From contig RECY01000023.1 of NCBI GenBank assembly GCA_007693785.1, forward strand, positions 144,558-208,557: a DNA stretch of 64,000 nucleotides, in the 5' to 3' direction. Source of the DNA: Phycisphaerales bacterium. GTDB taxonomy: Bacteria; Planctomycetota; Phycisphaerae; Phycisphaerales; UBA1924. Shown in pieces: positions 7,880-16,084 of this stretch; the stretch's first letter is position 1, and every line of letters starts with the position of its first letter. The translations under genes and the position numbers were made by a program. Below the pieces are notes generated by a model, which did no database searches, was not told where the DNA came from, and saw only the letters and a program-made list of their open reading frames with translations.

Positions 7880-8946
7880 AGGGTCGCCATGTCAATCACG
7901 AAGCGGTATTTCACGTCGCCCTTGAGCATGCGCTCGTAGGCGGTGTTGATGTCCTGGATCGCGATGGGCTCGATCTCGCTGACGATGCCGCGCTCGGCGC
8001 AGAAATCGAGCATTTCTTGCGTCTCGGCGATGCCCCCGATCAGCGAGCCGGCCAGGCTGCGACGCCCAAAGATCAGCCCGAAGACCTGCGGCGAGGGGTG
8101 CGGGTGCTCGGGCGCGCCGACGAGGCACATCGTCCCGTCGATCGCGAGCAGGTTGATGAACGCGTCGAGGTTGTGGCTCGCGGCGACCGTGTTCAGGATG
8201 AAGTCGAAGCTCCCCGCGTGCGCCTGCATCTGCGACTCGTCCTTGGAGATCACCACCTCGTCAGCCCCGAGACGCTTGCCGTCCTCGATCTTGCTCGGCG
8301 AGGTCGTGAACAGCACCGTGCGGCAGCCGAAGGCCCGCGCAAACTTCACGCCCATGTGCCCGAGCCCGCCGAGCCCGACAATGCCGACCTTCTTGGGCGA
8401 GCCGTCTTCTCGGGGCTCATCGACGCGCCAGTGCTTGAGCGGGGAGTACGTCGTGATCCCTGCGCACAGCAGCGGGGCGGCGCCGGCCAGGTCGAGCCCC
8501 TCCGGCACGCGGAGCACGAAGCCCTCATCGACGACGATTGACTTGGCGTACCCGCCGTAGGTCATCTTGCCGGGCAGGTGCTTGTCGGTGCTGTTGTAGG
8601 TAAAGATCGCGCCGCTCTTGCAGAACTGTTCGAGGCCCTTGGCGCAGTGCGCACACGTGCGGCAGGAATCGACCATGCACCCGACGGCCGCCGTGTCCCC
8701 GGGCTTGTAGCCCGTGACCTGCGCCCCCACCTTGACCACACGCCCCACGATCTCGTGCCCGGGCACCACGGGAAACGTGACGCCCGCCCACTCGCCCCGC
8801 GCGGTGTGCAGGTCCGAGTGGCAGACGCCGCAGTGGAGGATCTCGATCTCGACGTCGGTCGCCCCCGGGTCCCGGCGTTCGATCGACGCGGCGGCAAGAG
8901 GCGACGTGGCGGACTGGGCGGCGAACGCGGGGGTGTTGGTGGGCAT
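7876..8946 (-). CDS. NAD(P)-dependent zinc alcohol dehydrogenase (YahK/CAD type)
   Basis: Medium-chain zinc dehydrogenase, 356 residues, reversibly oxidising alcohols or reducing aldehydes. Visible features: catalytic zinc ligands in CGVCHSDLH (about 39-47) and GHEIVGRV (about 69), the structural zinc cysteines in CRTCAHCAKGLEQFC (about 101-115), and the Rossmann loop GIVGLGGLGHMGVK (about 196-209). The pattern best matches the cinnamyl-alcohol/aldehyde reductase subgroup (E. coli YahK, mycobacterial AdhC). The C-terminus is KYRFVIDMATL. Its 3' end overlaps the convergent MBL-fold gene by four bases. Confidence 0.94.
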   Translation of the reverse strand: MPTNTPAFAAQSATSPLAAASIERRDPGATDVEIEILHCGVCHSDLHTARGEWAGVTFPVVPGHEIVGRVVKVGAQVTGYKPGDTAAVGCMVDSCRTCAHCAKGLEQFCKSGAIFTYNSTDKHLPGKMTYGGYAKSIVVDEGFVLRVPEGLDLAGAAPLLCAGITTYSPLKHWRVDEPREDGSPKKVGIVGLGGLGHMGVKFARAFGCRTVLFTTSPSKIEDGKRLGADEVVISKDESQMQAHAGSFDFILNTVAASHNLDAFINLLAIDGTMCLVGAPEHPHPSPQVFGLIFGRRSLAGSLIGGIAETQEMLDFCAERGIVSEIEPIAIQDINTAYERMLKGDVKYRFVIDMATL

Positions 8947-8980
8947 GGGCTTATTCTACGGCTTCATCGCTCGGCCGCGC

Positions 8981-10156
8981 TCAGGGACGCCCGCTCTCCC
9001 CGCGCTCGGGGTGCCAGTCTTGCACGTGGTAGATCTCGTTGTCCGCATCGATTCTCAGGTAGTGCATGGTGTAATCAAACAGCATGTACAGCACGTGCGT
9101 TCGCCCGGCTTCCTCGTACGCGCGCAGGCCGACAACCCAGCCCTCGGCGGTCAGCAGCGGCTCACCCGTCCGGTTGTCGAAGACCGTGACTCGCCTGTTT
9201 CCCAGCGGGCTCTCGCCCGCCACGGTGTGATTCGTCGTGACGGCGAAACGGGTGAGAAGGTTCATCCGAAAGGGATCGCTGTCCGACATCCACGAGTCGA
9301 AGCCAAGCATTTCGGATCCGAGAATGGGCAGATGGCCGAAGGTGTGCCCCGCGACGTGGACGAGTCCGTCTTTGCTCTGGCGGACGATGTCGGCAAAACC
9401 CGAGACGCCGAACACGCGCTGATCAGGCTCGTCTTCGAGCGCGATGCGCACAGGCTCGACGGGCTCGTCACCGAGCGCAATCTGCCAGAGGTCCGATGTC
9501 GGGACTTGCCACGCCTGCCAAGTCGGTGAGTGCAGAATTGTCGCCCCGTCCTCGTCATAGAAAATAGTCACGCGACGCCCGAGGGGCATCGAGCCTGAAC
9601 CCTGAACCTCGAAGCGATCGGTGTCCACCACGATCGCGTGGATGACGTGCTCGCTCCGCTCATCCCTATGGGCGAGACATTGTGTCACGGTGACGAGCAA
9701 GCGCCCGTCTTCCTCGTCGTGCCAGAGCATGGGCTGGAGTGAAGGCCCGAACGCCGAGAGATCCAACGAGGTCAACGCCGCGAGCGTCGGCAGAGCGTCG
9801 AGGCCGACAGCGTCCGGATCTTCCGGCGATGCAAGCTCGGCGAGCGACCAGAACTGCATCTGCTTGTCATAGTTCACCGTCACCGCGTACTGATCCGCGA
9901 ACGCGCCGCCTGAAAAGCGATTGGCCTCGGGATGGCGCACAAAGCGGGCTGTCGGCCGGAGCGACCGAAGATCAACCACAAACAACACCGTTGGCTCCGA
10001 TGTGAAGCATTCCATCATCCCAAACGGCTGCCGGGTGCTGACGGACTTGCTGTCCCAGAGCACGCTCATGAACTCCGTCGCTTCGACGGCGGACAAGTCC
10101 GCGGGAGCCGCCGCCCCGAGGAGAGCCGACGAAAGGATCGTGGCGAACATGGGCAT
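8981..10156 (-). CDS. Putative exported protein of unknown function
   Basis: I do not recognise a family. The predicted 391-residue product begins with a signal-peptide-like stretch (MPMFATILSSALLGAAAPADLS). It continues with beta-rich segments rich in Asp, His and aromatic residues that could form a propeller (for example FVVDLRSLRPTARF, MQFWSLAEL, VTVFDNRTGEPLL). No catalytic motif is evident. ATG 10156 is preferred over upstream frames because GGAG lies seven bases before it. It ends 34 bases before the start of the alcohol dehydrogenase gene on the same strand. Confidence 0.7.
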   Translation of the reverse strand: MPMFATILSSALLGAAAPADLSAVEATEFMSVLWDSKSVSTRQPFGMMECFTSEPTVLFVVDLRSLRPTARFVRHPEANRFSGGAFADQYAVTVNYDKQMQFWSLAELASPEDPDAVGLDALPTLAALTSLDLSAFGPSLQPMLWHDEEDGRLLVTVTQCLAHRDERSEHVIHAIVVDTDRFEVQGSGSMPLGRRVTIFYDEDGATILHSPTWQAWQVPTSDLWQIALGDEPVEPVRIALEDEPDQRVFGVSGFADIVRQSKDGLVHVAGHTFGHLPILGSEMLGFDSWMSDSDPFRMNLLTRFAVTTNHTVAGESPLGNRRVTVFDNRTGEPLLTAEGWVVGLRAYEEAGRTHVLYMLFDYTMHYLRIDADNEIYHVQDWHPERGESGRP

Positions 10157-10299
10157 CACGGGTCTCCAAGAACAAGGATTGGTCACATCCGTCCAATGAA
10201 AATGATTGTACAAAAGCCATAGCCCGTGTGAAATGCTTCAAACCCGAAACGGTTCCATCGGAAATGAACCGTCCGCCGACTCAGTGCCCCACCAGCGGG

Positions 10300-11871
10300 T
10301 TACTCCCGCCCGTCCACGGTGTAATTCGAAGATTCCTTCGTGATGCGGATGTCGTGCGGATGGTTCTCCACCACCGTCGCGCCGCTGACGCGGCAGAAGC
10401 GGGCCGTGGTGCGCAGCGATTCCACCGTTGGCGTCCCGCAATAACCCATCGCGGCCCGCAGCCCGCCGACCATCTGGTACACAAACTCCGCCAGCGGCCC
10501 GCGGTAGGGCACCAGCCCCTCCACGCCCTCGGGCACAAACTTCGGCGAGCCCGGCTTGTCGTCCCCCGCGCCGCTCTGGCTGTACCGGTCCGCGCTCCCG
10601 GCCGCCATCGCCCCCTCGCTCCCCATCCCACGGTAGCTCTTGTACCGGCGCCCGTGGCTGATCACCAGCTCCCCCGGGCTCTCGTCCAGCCCCGCAAAGA
10701 GCGAGCCCATCATCACGCTGCTCGCACCCGCCGCGATCGCCTTCGCGATATCCCCCGACTGACGCACGCCCCCGTCGGCGATCACCGGCACGTCGCGACC
10801 CGAGCGCTGCACGCCGCGGACGGCGTTCATGATCGCCGTCACCTGCGGCACGCCCACCCCCGTCACGATCCGCGTCGTGCAGATCGATCCCGGGCCGATG
10901 CCGACCTTGACCGCGTCGGCCCCCGCCTCGATCAGGTCCATCGCCGCCTCGGCGGTCGCGATGTTCCCCGCGATCACGTCGATATCGTGCCTCGCCTTGA
11001 TCTCCCGAACCGTGCGCAGCACGTTCTCGCTGTGCCCGTGCGCGGTGTCGACGATCACCACGTCCACCTCGGCCGCCAGCAGCGCCTCCACGCGCTCGAA
11101 CTGCCCGACCCCCACAGCCGCCCCGCACCGCAATCGCCCGCGGTCGTCGGTGTTCGCGCTCGGATAGGCGCTCAGACGCTCGATGTCGCGCATCGTGATC
11201 AGCCCGGCCAGACGGAAGTCGCCGTCCACCAGCAGCAGCTTCTCGACCTTGTTCTTGCTCAGGATCACCTCGGCCTCGGCGAGCGTGGTCGTCGGCGGCG
11301 CGGTGATCAGCCCCTTGTCCGTCATCACCTCGCGCACCGGGGTCGACTCGTGCCCCACGAACTTCAGATCCCGGCGCGTGAGGATGCCGAGCAGCTTGCC
11401 CTTGCTCCGCAGGTCGTCGGCCCCGCCCTCGGTCACCGGGAACCCGCTCACGTGGTGCTGACGCATCAGCTGCTTCGCCTTGCCGACCGAGTCGCCCGGG
11501 CCGAGCGTGATCGGGTCGGTGATGACGCCGTTGGCAGTCCGCTTGACCTTCGCGACCTCGCGCGCCTGGCTCTCCGGGCTCAGGTTCTTATGAATGATCC
11601 CGATGCCGCCCTCTTGCGCGAGCGCGATCGCGAGGGCCGACTCGGTGACGGTGTCCATCGGGGCGCTGATGAGCGGGATCTTGAGGCGGACGCGCGGCGT
11701 GAGTCGTGTCGACGTGTCGGCCTCGCCAGGCACGATCGAGCTCCGCTGCGGGATCAGCAGCACGTCGTCGAAGGTCACCCCTTCGAAGACGATCCGGTCG
11801 AACGGGTCGACGGGCGAGGGCTGAGACGCGGAGGGGGTGGACGCCGGGTTGGAAATCGTGTGGGCCGCCAT
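10300..11871 (-). CDS. guaB: Inosine-5'-monophosphate dehydrogenase
   Basis: Rate-limiting enzyme of guanine nucleotide synthesis: oxidises IMP to XMP with NAD. The 523-residue chain has the family order: N-terminal barrel part ([22 protein letters not shown]), a CBS pair (about residues 120-245, including [12 protein letters not shown] and [21 protein letters not shown]), then the catalytic loop [20 protein letters not shown] with active Cys, and the flap [10 protein letters not shown]. The first 25 residues are a low-complexity Ser/Pro/Ala leader not found in most relatives. No clear ribosome site precedes the ATG. Confidence 0.98.
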   Translation of the reverse strand: MAAHTISNPASTPSASQPSPVDPFDRIVFEGVTFDDVLLIPQRSSIVPGEADTSTRLTPRVRLKIPLISAPMDTVTESALAIALAQEGGIGIIHKNLSPESQAREVAKVKRTANGVITDPITLGPGDSVGKAKQLMRQHHVSGFPVTEGGADDLRSKGKLLGILTRRDLKFVGHESTPVREVMTDKGLITAPPTTTLAEAEVILSKNKVEKLLLVDGDFRLAGLITMRDIERLSAYPSANTDDRGRLRCGAAVGVGQFERVEALLAAEVDVVIVDTAHGHSENVLRTVREIKARHDIDVIAGNIATAEAAMDLIEAGADAVKVGIGPGSICTTRIVTGVGVPQVTAIMNAVRGVQRSGRDVPVIADGGVRQSGDIAKAIAAGASSVMMGSLFAGLDESPGELVISHGRRYKSYRGMGSEGAMAAGSADRYSQSGAGDDKPGSPKFVPEGVEGLVPYRGPLAEFVYQMVGGLRAAMGYCGTPTVESLRTTARFCRVSGATVVENHPHDIRITKESSNYTVDGRE

Positions 11872-11931
11872 AACATAGTGTCGCCACCCCCCGGGGGTGG
11901 GTCAACCGAACGGAAGCATTCGCCCCCGCCC

Positions 11932-12088
11932 TGCGCCACGGACCTTGTCCGCAAGGTCAGTGCTCCCCGGCCCCCCTCCCTCCACTCCCTCCACTCCCTC
12001 GCTCCCCAGGTCCCAAGCCCAACAACAAACCAGCATCGAAGAGCAAGAGACCCAGAAGCACTGACCTCTCAGAAGAGGTCACTGGCAC
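11932..12088. repeat. REPIN-like doublet, family A
   Basis: Left hairpin around 11935-11962 (GGACCTTG/CAAGGTC) and right hairpin 12059-12086 (TGACCTCT/AGAGGTCA) frame a spacer with AACAACAAACCAGCATC. Flanking bases GCGCCAC and CTGGCAC match the copy at 6355, with scattered substitutions that weaken the outer pairs. Confidence 0.8.
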
Positions 12089-12102
12089 ATCCGGCCCCCT
12101 CC

Positions 12103-12139
12103 GGTGCCACGGCTTGGCTTCCGAGCCAACCCGTGCTCC
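12103..12139. repeat. Palindromic repeat, family B
   Basis: GTGCCACGGCTTGGCTTCCG continues with AGCCAACCCGTGCTCC, forming a hairpin around GGCTTGGCTTCCGAGCCAACC. Near-identical copies lie at 55222 and 59142, and a diverged one at 56816. Confidence 0.75.
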
Positions 12140-12155
12140 CCCTCTCCTTCTCGCC

Positions 12156-12197
12156 CCCTCTCCCGTCCGCGGGAGAGGGCCGGGGTGAGGGCTCCCC
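12156..12197. repeat. Palindromic repeat, family C
   Basis: CCCTCTCCCGTCCGCGGGAG continues with AGGGCCGGGGTGAGGGCTCCCC. The core CTCTCCC...GGGAGAG is a hairpin. The AGGGCCGGGGTGAGGGCT tail is identical in the copies at 55283, 56756, 56975, 59189 and 63947. Confidence 0.75.
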
Positions 12198-12224
12198 CTT
12201 CTCCCCCTCCCCTCTCCCTCCCCT

Positions 12225-12264
12225 ATGCCACTGACCTTGTCCCCAAGGTCAGTGCTCCCCGGCC
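12225..12264. repeat. Single REP-like hairpin, family A (left half only)
   Basis: ATGCCACTGACCTTGTCCCC continues with AAGGTCAGTGCTCCCCGGCC, matching the left half of the full doublets, but no right half follows before the amidohydrolase gene. Confidence 0.75.
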
Positions 12265-12393
12265 CCACTCCCAGACCTTCTCCGCTCCCACCTCAGCAAC
12301 CCCAAAAAAGCTCCCCCACGAACGGCTCCGCGTTTCCAGGGCACCGCCCCCCCTCACCCCTTTGACCCCGCCCGCACCCCTCTACCATGCCCG

Positions 12394-13632
12394 ATGCCCA
12401 CCACCTCTGCCCCCTCCCCCGCCGCCCTCCGCGAACGCATCCAGCCCGAGCTCGGCGAGCTCGTCGCGATCCGTCACGACCTCCACCGCCACCCCGAGCT
12501 CATGTTCGAGGAGCACCGCACCAGCGAGCTCGTCGCCCGCGAGCTCCGCGCCCTGGGCATCGAAACCAAGACCGCCCTCGCCGGCGGCACCGGCGTCCTC
12601 GGGTATCTCCCCCCCACCACCGAGAGCGGGACCGAGACCGACGCCCGCGCCACCGCCCTCCGGGCCGACATGGACGCGCTCCCGCTCACCGAGATCACCG
12701 CCAAGCCCTACGCCAGCACCGTCCCCGGGCGCATGCACGCCTGCGGGCACGACGGGCACACCGCCATCCTCCTCGGCGTCGCCCGCGTCCTCGCCAAGCT
12801 CGAGCACCGACCCCGGCCGGTCACCTTCGTCTTCCAACCCGCCGAAGAAGGCGGCGCCGGCGGCGAGAAGATGTGCGACGACGGGTGCCTGCTCGGCGAG
12901 GCGGGCGGCGGGCTCGGCCTCCCCGTCGGCGAGATCTTCGGGCTCCACGGGTGGCCCTCCATCCCCCTCGGCAACGTCAGCACACGCCCCGGCCCGCTGC
13001 TGGCCGCGACCGATGAGTTCGACATCCGCGTCGTCGGCGTCGGGGGGCACGCCGCCTACCCGCACCTGGCGCGCGACCCCGTCGTCGCGGCCGCCGCGAT
13101 CGTCACCGCCCTCCAGACCATCGCCAGCCGCACCGCCAGCCCGCTCGACTCGGTCGTCTGCACCGTCGGCAAGATCGCCGGCGGCACCGTCAACAACGTC
13201 ATCCCGGAAGCCGTGGAGCTCGTCGGCACCGTCCGCACACTCCGCGCCGAAACCCGCGCCGCCGCCCGCGGGCGTCTTTTTGAGATCGCCGAGGGCGTCG
13301 CGAGTGCGCACGGGTGCAAGGCCGAGATCGCCTGGAACGACGGCTACCCCGTCACCAGCAACGACGCGGCCCTCACCGACGCCTTCTTCAACACCGCCCG
13401 CGCCACGCTCGGGGAACACCGCGTCGAGCTCACCCCCGAGCCCGGTATGGGCGGCGAGGACTTCAGCTACTACGGGCAGCACGTCCCGGCCTGCTTCTAC
13501 CTCCTCGGCCTGCTCGCCAAGGGCGACGACCCCGCCCGCGTCCCCCAGCTCCACCAACCCACCTTCGACTTCAACGACGACGCGATCGCCACCGGCGTCG
13601 AACTCATGGCCGCCCTCGCCACAAGAGCCTGA
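12394..13632 (+). CDS. M20 family amidohydrolase (N-acyl-amino-acid/hippurate type)
   Basis: Metal-dependent hydrolase of N-acylated amino acids or related amides, 412 residues. Motifs in order: IRHDLHRHPELMFEE (about 30-44), ALRADMDALPL (about 88-98), GRMHACGHDGHTA (about 112-124, metal ligands), QPAEEGGAGGEKM (about 149, catalytic Glu), the dimerisation insert near VGVGGHAAYPH, and EPGMGGEDFSYYGQ (about 349). That order defines the M20D/AmaA group. There is no signal peptide. No Shine-Dalgarno site is visible, and the gene follows a dense block of palindromic repeats. Confidence 0.93.
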   Translation: MPTTSAPSPAALRERIQPELGELVAIRHDLHRHPELMFEEHRTSELVARELRALGIETKTALAGGTGVLGYLPPTTESGTETDARATALRADMDALPLTEITAKPYASTVPGRMHACGHDGHTAILLGVARVLAKLEHRPRPVTFVFQPAEEGGAGGEKMCDDGCLLGEAGGGLGLPVGEIFGLHGWPSIPLGNVSTRPGPLLAATDEFDIRVVGVGGHAAYPHLARDPVVAAAAIVTALQTIASRTASPLDSVVCTVGKIAGGTVNNVIPEAVELVGTVRTLRAETRAAARGRLFEIAEGVASAHGCKAEIAWNDGYPVTSNDAALTDAFFNTARATLGEHRVELTPEPGMGGEDFSYYGQHVPACFYLLGLLAKGDDPARVPQLHQPTFDFNDDAIATGVELMAALATRA

Positions 13633-13641
13633 CCGCCCGCC

Positions 13642-13690
13642 CGCCCCCGCTCCAGCGGGGGAGGTGCCGAGCAAAGCCAGGCGGAGGGGA
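13642..13690. repeat. Palindromic repeat, family D, first of two tandem copies
   Basis: CCCCCGCTCCAGCGGGGG forms the hairpin and is followed by AGGTGCCGAGCAAAGCCAGG and CGGAGGGG. The second copy at 13705 has GAAGCGAGG in the tail. Confidence 0.75.
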
Positions 13691-13704
13691 TCCAGAAGCA
13701 AACG

Positions 13705-13756
13705 CCCTCCCCCGCTCCAGCGGGGGAGGTGCCGAGCGAAGCGAGGCGGAGGGGGC
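13705..13756. repeat. Palindromic repeat, family D, second tandem copy
   Basis: CCTCCCCCGCTCCAGCGGGG continues as GAGGTGCCGAGCGAAGCGAG and GCGGAGGGGGC. It lies between two convergent stops (13632 and 13762), where the hairpin could also work as a terminator. Confidence 0.75.
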
Positions 13757-13761
13757 TTCCC

Positions 13762-15999
13762 TCAACCTCCCACCACACCCCACACCCGCAGCACCTCCGC
13801 CACACTCCAAGCCTGCGCAAAGCACCCGCCCGCCCGCTGCGGCTCGCGCGCGTCCCCCTCCGCGTCGAACACCTCCGCGATCGCGCCGGGGCAGTCCGCG
13901 TCGAGCTGCTCGACCAGCGGCTCCAGCATCGCGCGGGCCTCCGCACGCGCCGACGCATCCCGCCCATGCGCGCGCCACCAAGCCTCGGCCAGCGGGCCCG
14001 CGAGCCAGGGCCACGCCGTCCCGTTGTGGTACGCGCCGTCGAGCTCGAACAGCGGGCCCCGGAAACGCGGGCGGTAGCCCGGCGACCCCGGCGCGAGCGT
14101 GCGCACGCCGCGGGGCGTCCACAGGCGCTCGCGCACCGTGCGCACGACGCCGAGCTGCTGCTCGGGCGTGAGCGCCGAATGCTCAAGGCTCACCGCGAAG
14201 ACCTGATTCGGGCGCACGTCCCCGCTGGTGCGCCACACGCCGCGATCGTCGGGCGTGAGGGCATCCGCGAGGCACCCGAGGCGATCGCTCCAAAACTTCG
14301 CGCGGAGGCTCTCGCCCGCGCGAGCCGCGAGCGTTCGCAAGCGTGACGCCTCGCCGGGGTCGGTCGCTTCGATCGCCCCGGCGAGCGCGCGCAGGGCCTG
14401 GTGCCAGAGGGCCTGGATCTCGACGGGCTTGCCGTGGCGCGGGGTGAAGGTGACGCCGTCGCGCTGCGCGTCCATCCACGTGAGCTGCGTGCGTTCGTCG
14501 CCGGCGGCGATCAGCGCGTCCTCGGGGTCCATCGCGATACGCGCACCGGCAGAGTGGCGGCCCGGGATCGTGGTGCCGCGCTCGTAGGCGCGGAGCACGT
14601 CGAGGCAGGCGGGCGCGAGCGTGCGCTCAAAGAGCGAATCGCCCGCCTCGCCCGCGCCGTGCGATTCGCGGTAGGCGCAGCACGCGACCACGAACCAGAG
14701 CGGCGCATCGACCGTATTGTACATCGGCTCGTCGGTCTGGTCGTCGAAGTGGTTGGGGATGATCCCGTCGCGCCGGAACGCGGCGAACGTTTCGAGCACG
14801 CGCCCCGCCTCGCCGAGGCGCCCCGTCGCGAGCAGCAGGCCCGGGAGCGCGATCATCGTGTCGCGCCCCCAGTCGCTGAACCACGGGTAGCCCGCGATCA
14901 CGCTCGTGCCGGGCTCGCGATCATCCGCCCCTGCACCCCCGATCGACCGCCGCCGGACGACGTACGCGTCGCTCGCGCACACGAGGCGATCGAGCGACGC
15001 CGTGCGCTGGCGATCGGCCCGCTGCGCACCGCTCGGCGGGCGCGCACGCGCCGCCGTCGCCATCAGCGCTTCGAGGCGCGCACGCTCCGCGTCCTCCACC
15101 TTGTGATACGTCGGCACGTGATCACCGTCGGTCGCGAGCGTCACCTCCACCGCCAGCGTGCGCACGCCCGCGGGCAGTGCGCAGGCGAGCACGCCGGGGC
15201 TGAACAGGTCCTCCGTCGCGTCGAGCCCCCGGGCCGCCTCGCGCTCGTAGTGCAGGCCACGCCACGCGATCGGTGAAGGGTCGAACGCGACGCGTGACAC
15301 GCGGCCTCCCTCGCCCGCGCGAACCCAGACCGCGTGCTCGCCCGCGCGCACGACCACGCCGCTCTCGATCGCCTCCGCGTTAAACCCGCGGATCTCCGCG
15401 GGCGTGCCCTCGTGCCCGGGGAGGGGCTCGCCGTGGTCGGCCGTCGCGGTAAAACCATCCCCGAGGCGCACCAGCCCGTGAAAATCTCGCAGCGAGACGA
15501 GCGGACGAAGCTCCAAACGCAAGTCGCCGTGCGCGTCACCCCCCCGCTCGATCTCGTACCGCAGCACCGCGGCGTTGCGTTCGCGAACCAGCGCAAGCCG
15601 CTTGACGACACGCACCCGCTCGCGCCCCACCGTCAGCCTGTAGAACCACGCGCACCCAACCTCTCGCTCGAACCGCTCCAGCCCCGAGTGCGCTCGCACA
15701 CGCTCGGCGCCTTCAAAATGGAACAAGCTCATCGCCCCCGGCCCATCGACCCCGGTGCCGAGCGCCACGCTCGCGGGGACCACGCGGTCCGCGATCGCGT
15801 TCAACGCCATCACGCGCCCGACCGGCGGGCGCGTGGCGGCGACGAGCAACCCGTGATACCGGCGCGTGTTCACCCCAAGCGCCGTCCCGGCGGCGAACCC
15901 GCCGAGCCCGTTGGTCAGGAGCCACTCGACGCCGAGCGATGCGCCCGCGCCGTCGCGGGCATACCGGGGCACGTGCGGACGGTGCGGATCGCGGTTCAC
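13762..15999 (-). CDS. Glycogen debranching enzyme (amylo-alpha-1,6-glucosidase type)
   Basis: Hydrolyses alpha-1,6 branch points of glycogen-like glucans. The 745-residue protein has an N-terminal GDE domain (LLTNGLGGFAAGTALGVNTR at about 27-46, RRYHGLLVAATRPP) and a C-terminal six-hairpin catalytic domain with GYPWFSDWGRDTMIALPG (about 368), EDALIAAGDERTQLTWMDA, PVEIQALWHQAL and YHNGTAWPWL, as in the prokaryotic single-function debranching enzymes. The start is GTG without an evident ribosome site. It lies 85 bases downstream of the large secreted repeat-protein gene on the same strand. Confidence 0.94.
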   Translation of the reverse strand: MNRDPHRPHVPRYARDGAGASLGVEWLLTNGLGGFAAGTALGVNTRRYHGLLVAATRPPVGRVMALNAIADRVVPASVALGTGVDGPGAMSLFHFEGAERVRAHSGLERFEREVGCAWFYRLTVGRERVRVVKRLALVRERNAAVLRYEIERGGDAHGDLRLELRPLVSLRDFHGLVRLGDGFTATADHGEPLPGHEGTPAEIRGFNAEAIESGVVVRAGEHAVWVRAGEGGRVSRVAFDPSPIAWRGLHYEREAARGLDATEDLFSPGVLACALPAGVRTLAVEVTLATDGDHVPTYHKVEDAERARLEALMATAARARPPSGAQRADRQRTASLDRLVCASDAYVVRRRSIGGAGADDREPGTSVIAGYPWFSDWGRDTMIALPGLLLATGRLGEAGRVLETFAAFRRDGIIPNHFDDQTDEPMYNTVDAPLWFVVACCAYRESHGAGEAGDSLFERTLAPACLDVLRAYERGTTIPGRHSAGARIAMDPEDALIAAGDERTQLTWMDAQRDGVTFTPRHGKPVEIQALWHQALRALAGAIEATDPGEASRLRTLAARAGESLRAKFWSDRLGCLADALTPDDRGVWRTSGDVRPNQVFAVSLEHSALTPEQQLGVVRTVRERLWTPRGVRTLAPGSPGYRPRFRGPLFELDGAYHNGTAWPWLAGPLAEAWWRAHGRDASARAEARAMLEPLVEQLDADCPGAIAEVFDAEGDAREPQRAGGCFAQAWSVAEVLRVWGVVGG

Positions 16000-16084
16000 G
16001 CACGAACTGTACGAGCCGCGGCAGCGCCATGCCCAGGAGCGTGAGGCCCCGCCCGGCCTCGTCGGCGTCGCTCCGGGGCGATCC

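Noticed and set aside
13642..13756. Two spaced near-identical repeats suggesting a CRISPR array
   Set aside because: Only two copies, palindromic GC-rich modules found dispersed throughout the window, no spacer series and no cas genes.
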